A program made the translations under genes and the position numbers. The notes below the pieces were generated by a model. It worked only from the letters and a program-made list of their open reading frames with translations. It had not been told where the DNA came from and searched no databases. Shown here in pieces: positions 25,131 through 34,472 of a stretch of DNA of 64,000 bases; positions within the stretch are counted from its first letter, which is position 1, and the number at the start of each line of letters is the position of its first letter. Origin of the DNA: JBAYJT01 sp041664965 (GTDB taxonomy: Bacteria; Pseudomonadota; Gammaproteobacteria; UBA9339); assembly GCA_041664965.1 (NCBI GenBank), contig JBAYJT010000001.1, positions 1 to 64,000 on the forward strand. Reading direction: 5' to 3'.

Positions 25131-27170
25131 TTATTCCTGCGTTTTATATTCAGCATTCACCACAATCCCATCCGCCTTCAACAGCGCATCGATCTTGGGC
25201 TCACGGCCAGCGAAATTCTTAAAAGCATCCAGGGGTTCAATAACACCACCAACTGCTAAAATATTTTTTAGAAAATCTTCCGCAACTTTTTTATTAAACA
25301 AACCTCGTTTTTGAAAGATCGCAAAAACATCACTCGACATAACTTCTGACCATTTGTAGCTATAATATCCTGCTGCATATTCACCAGCAAAAATGTGTAG
25401 GAAACTATTTTGGAAACGGTTTCCCGCGTATTTTGGTAATATATTTACTTTTGAGCGCACAGTATTTAAGAGAGATTGCACCTGCTTGGGCGCAAAACCA
25501 CTATTTTTGCTATGCAGTAAAAAGTCGAACAAAGCAAACTCCAACTGCCGCATCGTTTGTAAGCCTGACTGCATATTTTTCGCTTTATGAATTTTTTTCT
25601 GCAAACTGAGTGGCAAAGGCTTTTTAGTAATGTGATGTCTCGAGATTGTCTCTAGAATTTTTTTCTCATTGCACCAATTTTCCATAAATTGACTAGCAAG
25701 CTCCACTGCATCCCAAAGCACGCCATTGATCCCAGAAACTGGGGCGTAATCTACTGTTGTCAGTAAATGCTGCAGGCAATGCCCAAACTCATGGAACAGC
25801 GTTGTAACTTCATCAAAAGTAAGCAAACTGGGTTTGCCTGCTATTGGTGGAGCGAAATTACAAACTAGATAAGCAATAGGAATTTGCACAGAACCACTTT
25901 GCAATTTGTAGCGCGTCTGACAAGAATCCATCCATGCTCCACCTTGTTTACTGGAACGAACATACAAATCTAAATATAATTTTCCCATGCATTTTTGCTG
26001 GCGATTTAGAAGCTGGAAACACTTTACATCTTCGTGCCAAACAGAAACTTTGTTAAGCGGCAAAATCTTAACGGAAAATAATTTTTCAACTAATTTTTGT
26101 ATACCGCTTAAAACCTGATCGACGGGGAAATATTGACGCAGCTCATCTTGCGATAAAGCATATTTCTGTTGCCGCATCTTTTCGCGGTAATAAGCAATAT
26201 CCCAAGGAAAAAGTTTTTTTACTTTAAATTTTTCCCTGGCAAATTCCTCTAATTCCGCTAACTCAAGCCTAGCCTTGGGTAGAGCTTTCTTTGATATATC
26301 ATTTAAAAAATCCAAAACCTGCTTAGGCTCTTTAAACATTTTAGTTGCCAAAGATAATTCAGCATAGTTACCAAAACCCAAGAGCTGAGCCAACTTGCTA
26401 CGAACTTGTAAGATTTCCGAGACCAAACCGTCATTAGCTAAGGCACGTGTCACATAAGCCACATACATTTCTTGGCGGAGTTTCTTTTTATTAGCATAAG
26501 TCAACACCGCCTCATAAAATGGCGCATGCAACGTCACAAGAAAGCCTTTTAGTTTCTGCTTAGCCGCATTAGATGCTGCGGCTTTTACAATATACTCTGG
26601 AATGCCAGATAATTCTTGCTGATCCGCTATAATCTTGCGCCACGCATTAGTAGAATCTAAAACATTGTTAGAAAATTTGGTTTGCAAATTAGATAATTTT
26701 TTCTGTAAAGCTCTAACTTCTCTTTGTTTATTTTTAGGTAGATCTGCTCCAGCTAAATGAAAATCGCGCAGCATATTAGAAATAATCTTTTTCTCAGCTG
26801 CATTTAATTTGGAAAAATTCTGATCTTCTTTGATAGTTAAAATAGCCTTGTAAAGCTTCTGATTTTGCCCCAACGCACTGTAGTAAGAAGTAACTTTGGC
26901 CAAACATGCTTCATAAACTTTACGTAACGCAGGTGAATCAGCCACCATATGCAAATGTCTTACAATAGACCAAATATAGCTTAACTGTTCCTCATCATCT
27001 AGAAAAGGCTCCATTAGGTTTTGCCAAGTATATGTTTTGTTTTTTCGCAAAAGCTCTTTCAAGCGCTCATGATTACTAGCTAAAACGCTGTTTATAGCTG
27101 GCAAAATATGTTTTGTTTTAATACGATGGAACGGCGGTGTTTTTTCACGAACTAATAAAGGATTCTTCAT
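25131..27170 (-). CDS. prlC: Oligopeptidase A (M3 metallopeptidase)
   Basis: 679 residues (E. coli 680). It degrades signal peptides and other short peptides in the cytoplasm. The zinc motif HEFGH lies in TLFHEFGHCLQHLLT (about 455-469), with the third ligand Glu in WDAVELASQFMENW. The N-terminus NPLLVREKTPPFHRIKTKHILPA matches the family. The C-terminus GGVIEPLDAFKNFAGREPKIDALL is the typical end. It probably heads a two-gene unit with the DMT transporter. Confidence 0.95.
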   Translation of the reverse strand: MKNPLLVREKTPPFHRIKTKHILPAINSVLASNHERLKELLRKNKTYTWQNLMEPFLDDEEQLSYIWSIVRHLHMVADSPALRKVYEACLAKVTSYYSALGQNQKLYKAILTIKEDQNFSKLNAAEKKIISNMLRDFHLAGADLPKNKQREVRALQKKLSNLQTKFSNNVLDSTNAWRKIIADQQELSGIPEYIVKAAASNAAKQKLKGFLVTLHAPFYEAVLTYANKKKLRQEMYVAYVTRALANDGLVSEILQVRSKLAQLLGFGNYAELSLATKMFKEPKQVLDFLNDISKKALPKARLELAELEEFAREKFKVKKLFPWDIAYYREKMRQQKYALSQDELRQYFPVDQVLSGIQKLVEKLFSVKILPLNKVSVWHEDVKCFQLLNRQQKCMGKLYLDLYVRSSKQGGAWMDSCQTRYKLQSGSVQIPIAYLVCNFAPPIAGKPSLLTFDEVTTLFHEFGHCLQHLLTTVDYAPVSGINGVLWDAVELASQFMENWCNEKKILETISRHHITKKPLPLSLQKKIHKAKNMQSGLQTMRQLEFALFDFLLHSKNSGFAPKQVQSLLNTVRSKVNILPKYAGNRFQNSFLHIFAGEYAAGYYSYKWSEVMSSDVFAIFQKRGLFNKKVAEDFLKNILAVGGVIEPLDAFKNFAGREPKIDALLKADGIVVNAEYKTQE

Positions 27171-27206
27171 GTTATAATGCCTGATGTTTTTGTGTTAACC
27201 CATTAA

Positions 27207-27266
27207 CCCAGGGCTGCGCGAGCAAGCTCGCTTTCCCTGGGCTATCTTCTCTCGCCCTTGCAGGGC
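27207..27266. repeat. Two adjacent G+C-rich palindromes
   Basis: CCCAGGG (27207-27213) pairs with CCCTGGG (27235-27241) and encloses GCGAGC/GCTCGC. A second hairpin GCCC-TTGCA-GGGC lies at 27254-27266. They sit between divergent prlC and the nuclease gene, are far richer in G+C than the flanks, and lack T-tracts, so an extragenic palindromic element is likelier than a terminator. Confidence 0.5.
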
Positions 27267-27305
27267 TCTTGTTTGAATGTGTTATTTTAATTGGAAAATA
27301 TTACT

Positions 27306-27854
27306 ATGCGTAAAATCAGTCTACTTCTTTTTCTTTTTAGCCTCTGGTCTACTTTATGCTTCGGCGATATTTTTAGCAACGATGCTTCTTATACGGTCTG
27401 TTTTTCCCCAGAAGGAAGATGCACTCAACCTATCGTGACAGCTATTTATAACGCAAAAAAAGAAATATTGGTACAAGCTTTTAGCTTCACTAACTTTCCT
27501 ATAGCCAAGGCTTTAGTAGCGGCACAAAAACGCGGGGTGGATGTGGAAATCCTTTTAGACAAAAGCGCCATTGTTGAACCAATGTATACTGTAGACTATT
27601 GCCGCAAACATAATTTACCAATAAAAATAGATTATTTGCCAGACATAGCTCACAACAAAGTTATGATTATTGACGATGAAATCACAATAACTGGCAGTTT
27701 TAACTTCACTAAAGCTGCCGATCAGAAAAACACCGAGAATCTTCTTCTAATTCACGACAAAATCCTGGCAGCGAAATACAAAAATAACTGGCAAAAACGT
27801 ACAAAATTAAGTTTGACGCTGTTAGAATACATCTCAAAATATAATCAGCACTAA
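27306..27854 (+). CDS. Secreted phospholipase D-family nuclease (single HKD)
   Basis: 182 residues from ATG 27306. A signal peptide (KISLLLFLFSLWSTLCFG) precedes a single PLD domain. The catalytic motif is HNKVMIIDDEITITGSFNFT (H-x-K-x4-D, about residues 119-138), followed by NTEN. Single-HKD proteins of this length, such as plasmid Nuc, dimerise and cut DNA in the periplasm. CFSPEGRCTQPIV and VQAFSFTNFPIAKAL are also conserved in the family. It lies 11 bp before apaH. It could act in DNA scavenging or in defence. Confidence 0.88.
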   Translation: MRKISLLLFLFSLWSTLCFGDIFSNDASYTVCFSPEGRCTQPIVTAIYNAKKEILVQAFSFTNFPIAKALVAAQKRGVDVEILLDKSAIVEPMYTVDYCRKHNLPIKIDYLPDIAHNKVMIIDDEITITGSFNFTKAADQKNTENLLLIHDKILAAKYKNNWQKRTKLSLTLLEYISKYNQH

Positions 27855-27865
27855 GGGAAACCTAT

Positions 27866-28678
27866 ATGGCAACCTACGCAATCGGCGATGTACACGGATG
27901 CGTGTACGAATTAGAAGCATTGATGAAAAAAATTTCTTTTAATCCCTCTCAAGATAAACTATGGTTTGTCGGAGATTTAGTTGGACGCGGACTTTTCTCT
28001 TTAGAAGTTTTACGCTTAGTAAAAAATTTAGATACTTCAGCCATAGTGATTTTAGGAAATCACGACATTTATCTTTTGGTGTTGGAATATGAAAAGCATT
28101 TACGCCCCAATCATCCTAAACTAGAACCAATCTTTACCGCCAAAGACTCCCAGGAACTGTTAAATTGGCTAAGACACAGACCACTCTTACATTGCGATGA
28201 TAAGTTGGGCTATGTAATGGCGCATGCCGGTATCTACCCAAAATGGACAATAGAGGAAGCAAAAATTTATGCCCATGAAGTAGAAGAAGCCTTGCGAGGA
28301 AAAGAACATCCAGATTTCTTGCATACTGTAGAAGGCAACAAACCCAACACTTGGCGAAAAGATTTGGTTGGATACGATCGTCTGCGCTTCTTCGTCAATT
28401 GCTTCACTCGCATGCGTTTTTGCTCTCTTGATGGAAAATTAAATCTGACATGCAAAGCTGAAATTGGCAAACAACCGGCTGGTTATATACCATGGTTTCA
28501 AATTCCCGGAAGGCTCACAAAAGAAACAAAAATAATTTTCGGCCACTGGGCGGCTCTAGCTGGAAACACAAAAGAACCCTTCCTCTATGCCATCGACACT
28601 GGTTGTGTATGGGGTGGCAAACTAACAGCTATGTGTTTAGAAAATGGTGAATTGTTTTCTGTGCCAAAAAACAAATAA
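27866..28678 (+). CDS. apaH: Symmetrical diadenosine tetraphosphatase
   Basis: 270 residues (E. coli 280). It hydrolyses Ap4A to two ADP and removes Np4 caps from RNA. Metallophosphatase motifs: GDVHGC (residues 7-12), GDLVGRG, GNHD, and AHAG further on, plus the ApaH-specific FFVNCFTRMRFC and FGHWAAL. AAGGGAAA lies upstream of the ATG. It is convergent with the P-type ATPase (6 bp). Confidence 0.95.
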   Translation: MATYAIGDVHGCVYELEALMKKISFNPSQDKLWFVGDLVGRGLFSLEVLRLVKNLDTSAIVILGNHDIYLLVLEYEKHLRPNHPKLEPIFTAKDSQELLNWLRHRPLLHCDDKLGYVMAHAGIYPKWTIEEAKIYAHEVEEALRGKEHPDFLHTVEGNKPNTWRKDLVGYDRLRFFVNCFTRMRFCSLDGKLNLTCKAEIGKQPAGYIPWFQIPGRLTKETKIIFGHWAALAGNTKEPFLYAIDTGCVWGGKLTAMCLENGELFSVPKNK

Positions 28679-28684
28679 TTGCCA

Positions 28685-31306
28685 CTATTTTTTCTTCTTT
28701 CTTCGTAATAAATATTTTTCAATTTCCACACATACAAAAATCAAACCACCTAAGCCAACTATGTATACCCAATGCATAAAGCCCAAAGCAACCGAACCAA
28801 AAAAATATTGCATAGTTGGAATATAAGTGAACCCTGCCTGCAGTAACAAGACCGCAACAACAGCCAACAATGTTGCCTTGCTACTAAATAATGTAGAGAA
28901 ACTGATAGATGATGAGTAAATTTTTCGACAATTAAATAAGTAAACTATTTCACCGAAAACAATCATATTCACTATCACAGTTCGTACAGTATCCAAGGGA
29001 ATACCGCGCAAATGATCTTCACTTAAAAATAAAACAAAAACAGCCGCAACAATGAGCGATGAAACAAATACTGTACGCCAAAAAAGAAAGGGGGACAGAA
29101 GAGGTTCTTGTACTGACCGCGGTGGACGCCTCATATTATCTTTTTCCCCAGGCTCAAAGGCCAAAGCTAATGACAACGTAATAGTTGTTACCATATTTAT
29201 CCATAAAATTTGCACGGGAGTAATTGGCAAAGTCCAACCAAATAAAATAGCTATCACTATCGCCAAACACTGCGCAAAACTCGTAGGCAAAATAAACAAA
29301 ATAGCTTTCTTTAAATTGTCATAAATGGTTCTACCTATGGATATAGCAGCTACAATAGTAGCAAAATTATCATCATTCAAAACCATAGCTGCTGCACTTT
29401 TTGCAGCTTCCGTACCTTTTCTACCCATGGCGATTCCGATATCAGCTTGCATCAAAGCTGGAGCATCATTCACCCCGTCACCAGTCATAGCAACTATGTT
29501 GTGCTTTTCTTGCAACGCTTTAACTAGACGTAATTTATGTTCCGGGGCTGTTCGAGCATAAACATTAACCTGAGCAGCAATGGCACACAACTCATCATCT
29601 GTTAGACGATCAATTTCGGCACCAGTAATCACTCGCTGTGGATTTTGAATTCCAACTTGTTCGGCTATATTCGCGGCGGTAAGGCTATGATCTCCTGTAA
29701 TCATTTTCACTTGAATTCCAGCTCCCAAACAAGATAAGACAGCAGATTTACTTTCCGCACGTGGCATATCGCTTAAGCCAAATAACGCCAAAATCGTGAA
29801 GCCTTCCTGTAGATACTTAAAGTCAAGGCTAGTTATCTTAGGCGAACTTTCTTTGTAAGCAACAGCTATAACACGTTGCCCGCTGTGAGCTAATTTTCGT
29901 AGCTTATTTACCCAATATTTGTTCTCATCGCTGCTTTGCCAGGAAGAAATTTGCAAGATTTTCTCAGGCACACCTTTAACAAAAATAAAACCTTTCCCAG
30001 AATGATCGTGGTGCAACGTAGCCATAATCTTATGTTTAGATTCAAAAGGAATAAAATCCGTACGCGGTAATTTTTTTTGCTCTGCTACTAAATCCAAACC
30101 AGCCCTTTTTCCCATCTGCCACATAGCAGCGTCTAAAGGGTCGCTATAAACACTAAAAACGGCATCATTACACAAAATCGATATCCGAACTGCTTCTATT
30201 AGATCGTCATGTTTACACGGATCAAAATTTATATTCCAAGTTTCATAGAGCTTTTTAGCGGTAACAATCTCATGCACGGCTAGTTCGTTTAAAGTTAATG
30301 TTCCTGTTTTATCCGTACAAATTGTTGTCACAGAACCCATAGTCTCAATAGCCGGCAGGCGAGCCACAATAGCATTCTGCCGAGCCATACGTGTCACACC
30401 TATAGCAAGAATAATAGTCATAACCGCAGGCAAACCTTCCGGAATAGCTGACACAATAATGCTAACCACAGCCAGCAATAATTTATCTATAGAGTCTTGC
30501 CAAAAGAGCATGCCAATAAAAAAAGTTATAGCAGCGAATAGCAAAATTATGCCAGTAAGCCAAATTCCGAATCGATTTATTTTAGCTATCAAAGGAATGG
30601 TGGGGTGTGCCTCCTTTTTCACAGCCTCGCTAATACGCCCAACTTCGGTATCAAGACCAGTAGCCACAACAATACCGAATCCTCTCCCTGACGTAACAAT
30701 AGTACTACTATAGGCCATGGAAATACGCTCAGCTAAAGGAGCCTGGCTTATTACTTTCTCTACTTGTTTCGCAACAGGTAAAGATTCGCCAGTTAATGCC
30801 GATTCTTGAGTTTGCAAATTCTGCGTATCAATAAGACGCAAATCAGCAGGAACTTTATCTCCGCTTTGCAGAAAAATAACATCACCTATAGTAATGTCTT
30901 TCGCTGAAATTTTTTCTAGTTTTCCGTCACGAAGTACGGTTGTAAAAATAGCCAAACTATTCCGAATAGCGCTCAAAGCGCTCTGAGCCTTACCTTCCTG
31001 CAAGCAACCAAAAATAGCATTTAAAAAAATCACACCTAAAATAACGCTAGTATCAGCAACGTGATGAAAAAAAGCCGTTACACAAGCCGAGCCCAATAAA
31101 ATGTAAATTAAAATATTATGGAATTGACGCAAAAAGCGTCTTAACAAACTAGCTGGTTTAGGTGGGGTAATCTCATTAGGCGGAAATTTTTTTAGGCGCC
31201 TTTGAGCTTCTTTTTTACTTAAACCTTTAGAACTACTATCTAGTTTTTTTAGTGTATATTGGACACTAAGGGCATGCCATGCAATTTGGTTGGTCGTTGT
31301 TTCCAT
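28685..31306 (-). CDS. P-type cation ATPase (P2, calcium/magnesium-type)
   Basis: 873 residues. Motifs: actuator TGES (about 173), membrane helix 4 SAIPEGLPAVMT (the PEGL motif of P2 ATPases), phosphorylation site CTDKTGTLT (Asp about 331), and hinge TGDGVNDAPAL. The N-terminal cation-ATPase domain (KGLSKKEAQRRLKKFPPNE) and the C-terminal helices (about 690-860) are complete. P2A pumps export Ca2+; Na+/K+ or Mn2+ transport cannot be excluded from the motifs. It starts 6 bp after yhdP and so belongs to the mre transcript, an unusual association. Confidence 0.93.
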   Translation of the reverse strand: METTTNQIAWHALSVQYTLKKLDSSSKGLSKKEAQRRLKKFPPNEITPPKPASLLRRFLRQFHNILIYILLGSACVTAFFHHVADTSVILGVIFLNAIFGCLQEGKAQSALSAIRNSLAIFTTVLRDGKLEKISAKDITIGDVIFLQSGDKVPADLRLIDTQNLQTQESALTGESLPVAKQVEKVISQAPLAERISMAYSSTIVTSGRGFGIVVATGLDTEVGRISEAVKKEAHPTIPLIAKINRFGIWLTGIILLFAAITFFIGMLFWQDSIDKLLLAVVSIIVSAIPEGLPAVMTIILAIGVTRMARQNAIVARLPAIETMGSVTTICTDKTGTLTLNELAVHEIVTAKKLYETWNINFDPCKHDDLIEAVRISILCNDAVFSVYSDPLDAAMWQMGKRAGLDLVAEQKKLPRTDFIPFESKHKIMATLHHDHSGKGFIFVKGVPEKILQISSWQSSDENKYWVNKLRKLAHSGQRVIAVAYKESSPKITSLDFKYLQEGFTILALFGLSDMPRAESKSAVLSCLGAGIQVKMITGDHSLTAANIAEQVGIQNPQRVITGAEIDRLTDDELCAIAAQVNVYARTAPEHKLRLVKALQEKHNIVAMTGDGVNDAPALMQADIGIAMGRKGTEAAKSAAAMVLNDDNFATIVAAISIGRTIYDNLKKAILFILPTSFAQCLAIVIAILFGWTLPITPVQILWINMVTTITLSLALAFEPGEKDNMRRPPRSVQEPLLSPFLFWRTVFVSSLIVAAVFVLFLSEDHLRGIPLDTVRTVIVNMIVFGEIVYLFNCRKIYSSSISFSTLFSSKATLLAVVAVLLLQAGFTYIPTMQYFFGSVALGFMHWVYIVGLGGLIFVCVEIEKYLLRRKKKK

Positions 31307-31312
31307 GATATT

Positions 31313-32983
31313 TTATTTTCTTTTAGATTTACTGACTAGTGGTTTCGCCCAAGAGCCACGAACAGTGTAGCTTGAGCTTGTCATACTTTTGCCACCACCT
31401 AATATCTTATCTGCAGCCAAAGTTACCACTCCTGCAACTGGACCTCCAGCTACAGCAGCTACCAAAGGTAGGTCAGAGGTTAGGGTGGGTGCCACAGTAA
31501 TTTCCAAATCATAATCTTTTCTAATTATTCCAACTCTACCCTGAACTAAAACCTTTGCTATCGGACCTACTAAACTTATATTGTGAACAGAAATATTACC
31601 ATTTTTTATAACTGCATCGCCCTTTAGAGCATCAAAAGCAAACCCTTTCGCGGTCAAATCGCTAAAATCTAAAGTAAGATATTTCGGTAAGCCCTGTAAA
31701 GTCACCAAACTAAAAAAACGACCAATATCTAGGCTGCTTTCTGTTTTCGCACCTAGATTTACAATGTTGCCTTTTTGAAAACGTATTTTTATACTTCCAT
31801 TTAAAGTAGCCCAATTTGGTACAAACCATTTATCTTGCCACGTTAATTGGAAGTTTACCGTACCGCTACCACCCACTAGATTAGAACCCGCATCCAAGCT
31901 CTTTAATAACACACCCAAATTACTTGTCTTCAAAACACCGATTAAATTTATCGTTTGTTGATTAGAACCGGCCAACCAATCTCCGCTTGCTTCTACGTTG
32001 CTGGCTGGCAGCGACATAAAAAATTTCTTCACGCTGATACTGCTCTTTCCTTGCGCAGTAATGTCAAAGCCTATACGACCAAGTTTTTGGCCGTTATAGC
32101 GAAAATCGTTACTTACGAAAGACAATGGGGGTAAATCAGCAAAATCTAATACAGGCAAAGGAAAATCTTTTTGTTTTGCGTCAGATATAAAATAAGATCT
32201 ATTTAACCTGATACCCCAAGCTTCACCTGAACCTTCCTTGGGTAAGGTAATTGTTCCCTGAATATTCGGGCTCACAATTTCAATCTTTGATCTTTGTGCA
32301 TTCTTCTGAGCAAACGATAGAATAACCTGCACATTTGTATCGTATTGCAGCTCTAAACGTTCAGAAGAAATATTTAGCTTAATATTCTGTAAATGAATGC
32401 TTGCTATACTTGCTGAATGTATCAGAACAGATAATGCATTATTTTGATAGACCAGGTCTGCTTTTATATTTTTAACAGTTGGCCAATTAGGATGCCCCAA
32501 GCAAGTCAAATTGACATCCTCAAGAACAAGCTTTTCGTTGTGCTCCTTTGTAGAAAACAATCCACCGAAATTAAAACTCAGACTAGCTTTACTGACTCCA
32601 CTACCCTCATCAGATGCAACCCTCATTCCAGAAACAAAAAATCCAGTAGGTTTTAATGCGCGCTCTATTATACTCTTCCATAAATTTATTTTGAGCCTAA
32701 CCTCAACCATTTTAGCGAGTGACGTGCGCTGCGCCTGATCTTTTATGACTACATTAGAAAAAATGACAGTTGGATGGAGAGAGTCAAAATGAGCAGATAC
32801 CTTTTCAATAGAAATCGGCTGTCCTAAAGCCTTACTCGTCCAAAGTTCTAAATTAGGTTTATACTTTTCTAAATAAAAATCCGCTAAGGGAGTGAAATTA
32901 ACAATCAATATACAAATTAAAATAGCGACAACTACACTACTAACTATTCCAATAAAAAACCTCCTCCTTTTCTGCATATCCAT
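31313..32983 (-). CDS. yhdP: Short YhdP-like AsmA-family protein
   Basis: 556 residues, less than half the usual YhdP length (about 1270). An N-terminal TM helix (about 10-30) is followed by FTPLADFYLEKYKPNLELW and the family's bridge-like beta region. The C-terminal part matches the YhdP end: SLDIGRFFSLVTLQGLPKYL, AFDALKGDAVIKNG, VGPIAKVLVQGRVGI and AGGPVAGVVTLAADKILGG. The middle of the protein is missing rather than an end. Family members move phospholipids to the outer membrane. It follows mreD by 3 bp; maf and rng, which lie between them in enterics, are absent. Confidence 0.85.
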   Translation of the reverse strand: MDMQKRRRFFIGIVSSVVVAILICILIVNFTPLADFYLEKYKPNLELWTSKALGQPISIEKVSAHFDSLHPTVIFSNVVIKDQAQRTSLAKMVEVRLKINLWKSIIERALKPTGFFVSGMRVASDEGSGVSKASLSFNFGGLFSTKEHNEKLVLEDVNLTCLGHPNWPTVKNIKADLVYQNNALSVLIHSASIASIHLQNIKLNISSERLELQYDTNVQVILSFAQKNAQRSKIEIVSPNIQGTITLPKEGSGEAWGIRLNRSYFISDAKQKDFPLPVLDFADLPPLSFVSNDFRYNGQKLGRIGFDITAQGKSSISVKKFFMSLPASNVEASGDWLAGSNQQTINLIGVLKTSNLGVLLKSLDAGSNLVGGSGTVNFQLTWQDKWFVPNWATLNGSIKIRFQKGNIVNLGAKTESSLDIGRFFSLVTLQGLPKYLTLDFSDLTAKGFAFDALKGDAVIKNGNISVHNISLVGPIAKVLVQGRVGIIRKDYDLEITVAPTLTSDLPLVAAVAGGPVAGVVTLAADKILGGGKSMTSSSYTVRGSWAKPLVSKSKRK

Positions 32984-32986
32984 AGG

Positions 32987-33478
32987 CTAACTGATCCTCA
33001 ATCGCTCTTGCCAACGCCGCAGCAACATTTCTACCCAAGGCCAAAATAATGTTGTAGTGAAAATAGTAAGCCAATAATTGATGTGATTTCCCTTAGGCTC
33101 CAGATTACTTTCTAACCAAACCTGTAAGATCTGCGCCAAAATAACCAACAAAAAAACAATACTAGTTCGCTGCAAAAAAGAATAAAAAACAATGCGGTTG
33201 TGAAAGCGTTGCAAAAAATACACTATCACAGTGAATATCAAAGCATGTTCCCCTAAATAAGCATTACTAAGCATATCCAAAGCTAGTCCGACTATCCATG
33301 CAATTCCAATTCCAACACACTCTGGTAGAAGCAAAGCCCAGCCCATCAAAAGCAGTAAAACCCATTGTGGTCGTAATCCAACTATCCAATTGGGTAATGG
33401 TAAAATATTTAAAGCAAAGGCCAAAAAAAAGCTTATAACAATTACCCAAACCACATTACAACGACGTGCACCGTACAT
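32987..33478 (-). CDS. mreD: Rod shape-determining protein MreD
   Basis: 163 residues with five TM helices (for example FFLAFALNILPLPNW and WVLLLLMGWALLLPECVGIGIAWIVGL). The GLALDMLSNAYLGEHAL segment is typical of MreD. It is a membrane part of the elongasome with MreB and MreC. It starts 3 bp after mreC. Confidence 0.93.
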   Translation of the reverse strand: MYGARRCNVVWVIVISFFLAFALNILPLPNWIVGLRPQWVLLLLMGWALLLPECVGIGIAWIVGLALDMLSNAYLGEHALIFTVIVYFLQRFHNRIVFYSFLQRTSIVFLLVILAQILQVWLESNLEPKGNHINYWLTIFTTTLFWPWVEMLLRRWQERLRIS

Positions 33479-33481
33479 AGC

Positions 33482-34396
33482 TTACTTCCTGCGTAATTTA
33501 GACTTACCTGTTGCCTTGGTAGCCGGAGCTGGCTCACTTTTACTTGCTTGCTCAGACCAAATTAAAAGCATCTGCCGGCTTTGGTTGATCCGAGCACTAG
33601 GTAACATGAGAACACGCAAAAAACGTTCTCCTGGAACCTTTTCCACACGATTAACAACGCCTGCGGGATAACCTTGTGGAAACCTTGACCCAATATCGGA
33701 TGAAACCAAAAGGTCCCCTTTCTTGATATCCATTGTTTCGGGGATATGAATTAACTCTAAACTAGTGCCATCTCCTGTGCCAATCGCAATAGCTCGTAAA
33801 CCATTACGCAAAATCTGCACTGGCAAAGAACTTTTCACATCTGTAATTAGTAAAATGGTACTACTATTGGCCGCGACAGCAATCACTTGTCCAATTATGC
33901 CATACGCATCAGCTACTGGCTGTCCTATGTAAACACCATCAGCTTTACCTCGGTCGACAGTTATTTCATAATTAAAATTACTGGAATGAACAGCAAGCAG
34001 TTGAGCTACTAAAAAACGCTCTTTAGTCGCAGCAGAGTGCACTAAATTGCGTAAATTCGCATTTTCTTGCTCTAGATCCATGAGCTTTTGCACTTTAGCT
34101 TGAAGAAGCAACTCTTCGGCACGCAGTTTAGCGTTTTCTTCTAACAACGCACGCTTACTCGCTAAATCAGAAACAGCGGTATCAAGAAAAGTAATTGGCC
34201 AGCTAACAACGTATTGCACAGGTGAGACTATACTGCGCAGAACTGATTTCACGTAAACAAAATATGTAATCTGCCTATCACAAATTAAAAGGATCACAGC
34301 CAATAAAACCAGCAAAGTAGCTCTTAACCCCAAAAAACTAGTTTTAGCGAAAAGCTTTTTGATATTCCTATCCTCTGTAAGAAAATTATAAATCAT
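33482..34396 (-). CDS. mreC: Rod shape-determining protein MreC
   Basis: 304 residues. TM helix near 25-42 (RATLLVLLAVILLICDR), coiled coil about 70-115 (SKRALLEENAKLRAEELLLQAKV), then the periplasmic beta-barrel domain (VDRGKADGVYIGQPV, SSDIGSRFPQGYPAGVV). The tail is Lys-rich. The ATG at 34396 lies inside an A+T-rich repeat; AGAGGATAGG lies eight codons downstream without a following ATG, so the true start is uncertain by about ten codons. Confidence 0.92.
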   Translation of the reverse strand: MIYNFLTEDRNIKKLFAKTSFLGLRATLLVLLAVILLICDRQITYFVYVKSVLRSIVSPVQYVVSWPITFLDTAVSDLASKRALLEENAKLRAEELLLQAKVQKLMDLEQENANLRNLVHSAATKERFLVAQLLAVHSSNFNYEITVDRGKADGVYIGQPVADAYGIIGQVIAVAANSSTILLITDVKSSLPVQILRNGLRAIAIGTGDGTSLELIHIPETMDIKKGDLLVSSDIGSRFPQGYPAGVVNRVEKVPGERFLRVLMLPSARINQSRQMLLIWSEQASKSEPAPATKATGKSKLRRK

Positions 34397-34467
34397 GAAT
34401 GATGAATTATGAATATTTAAAACTAGATTGTTTCTTCCAATTCATAATTCACAATTCATAATTATTT
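34383..34467. repeat. A+T-rich composite element, partial copy 4
   Basis: ATGAATGATGAATTATGAAT units on the left, TTCATAATTCACAATTCATAATT on the right and a diverged centre (AAAACTAGATTG). It occupies the whole mreB-mreC gap and provides the mreC start codon. The palindrome head is missing. Confidence 0.7.
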
Positions 34468-34472
34468 CCCAT

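Noticed and set aside
27142..27176. TATAAC directly before the prlC ATG as a promoter for a leaderless mRNA
   Set aside because: A -10 box touching the start codon would place the transcript start inside the gene, whose first codons match the family N-terminus.
32444..32738. Two overlapping plus-strand frames inside yhdP
   Set aside because: Shadow frames of the yhdP coding strand.
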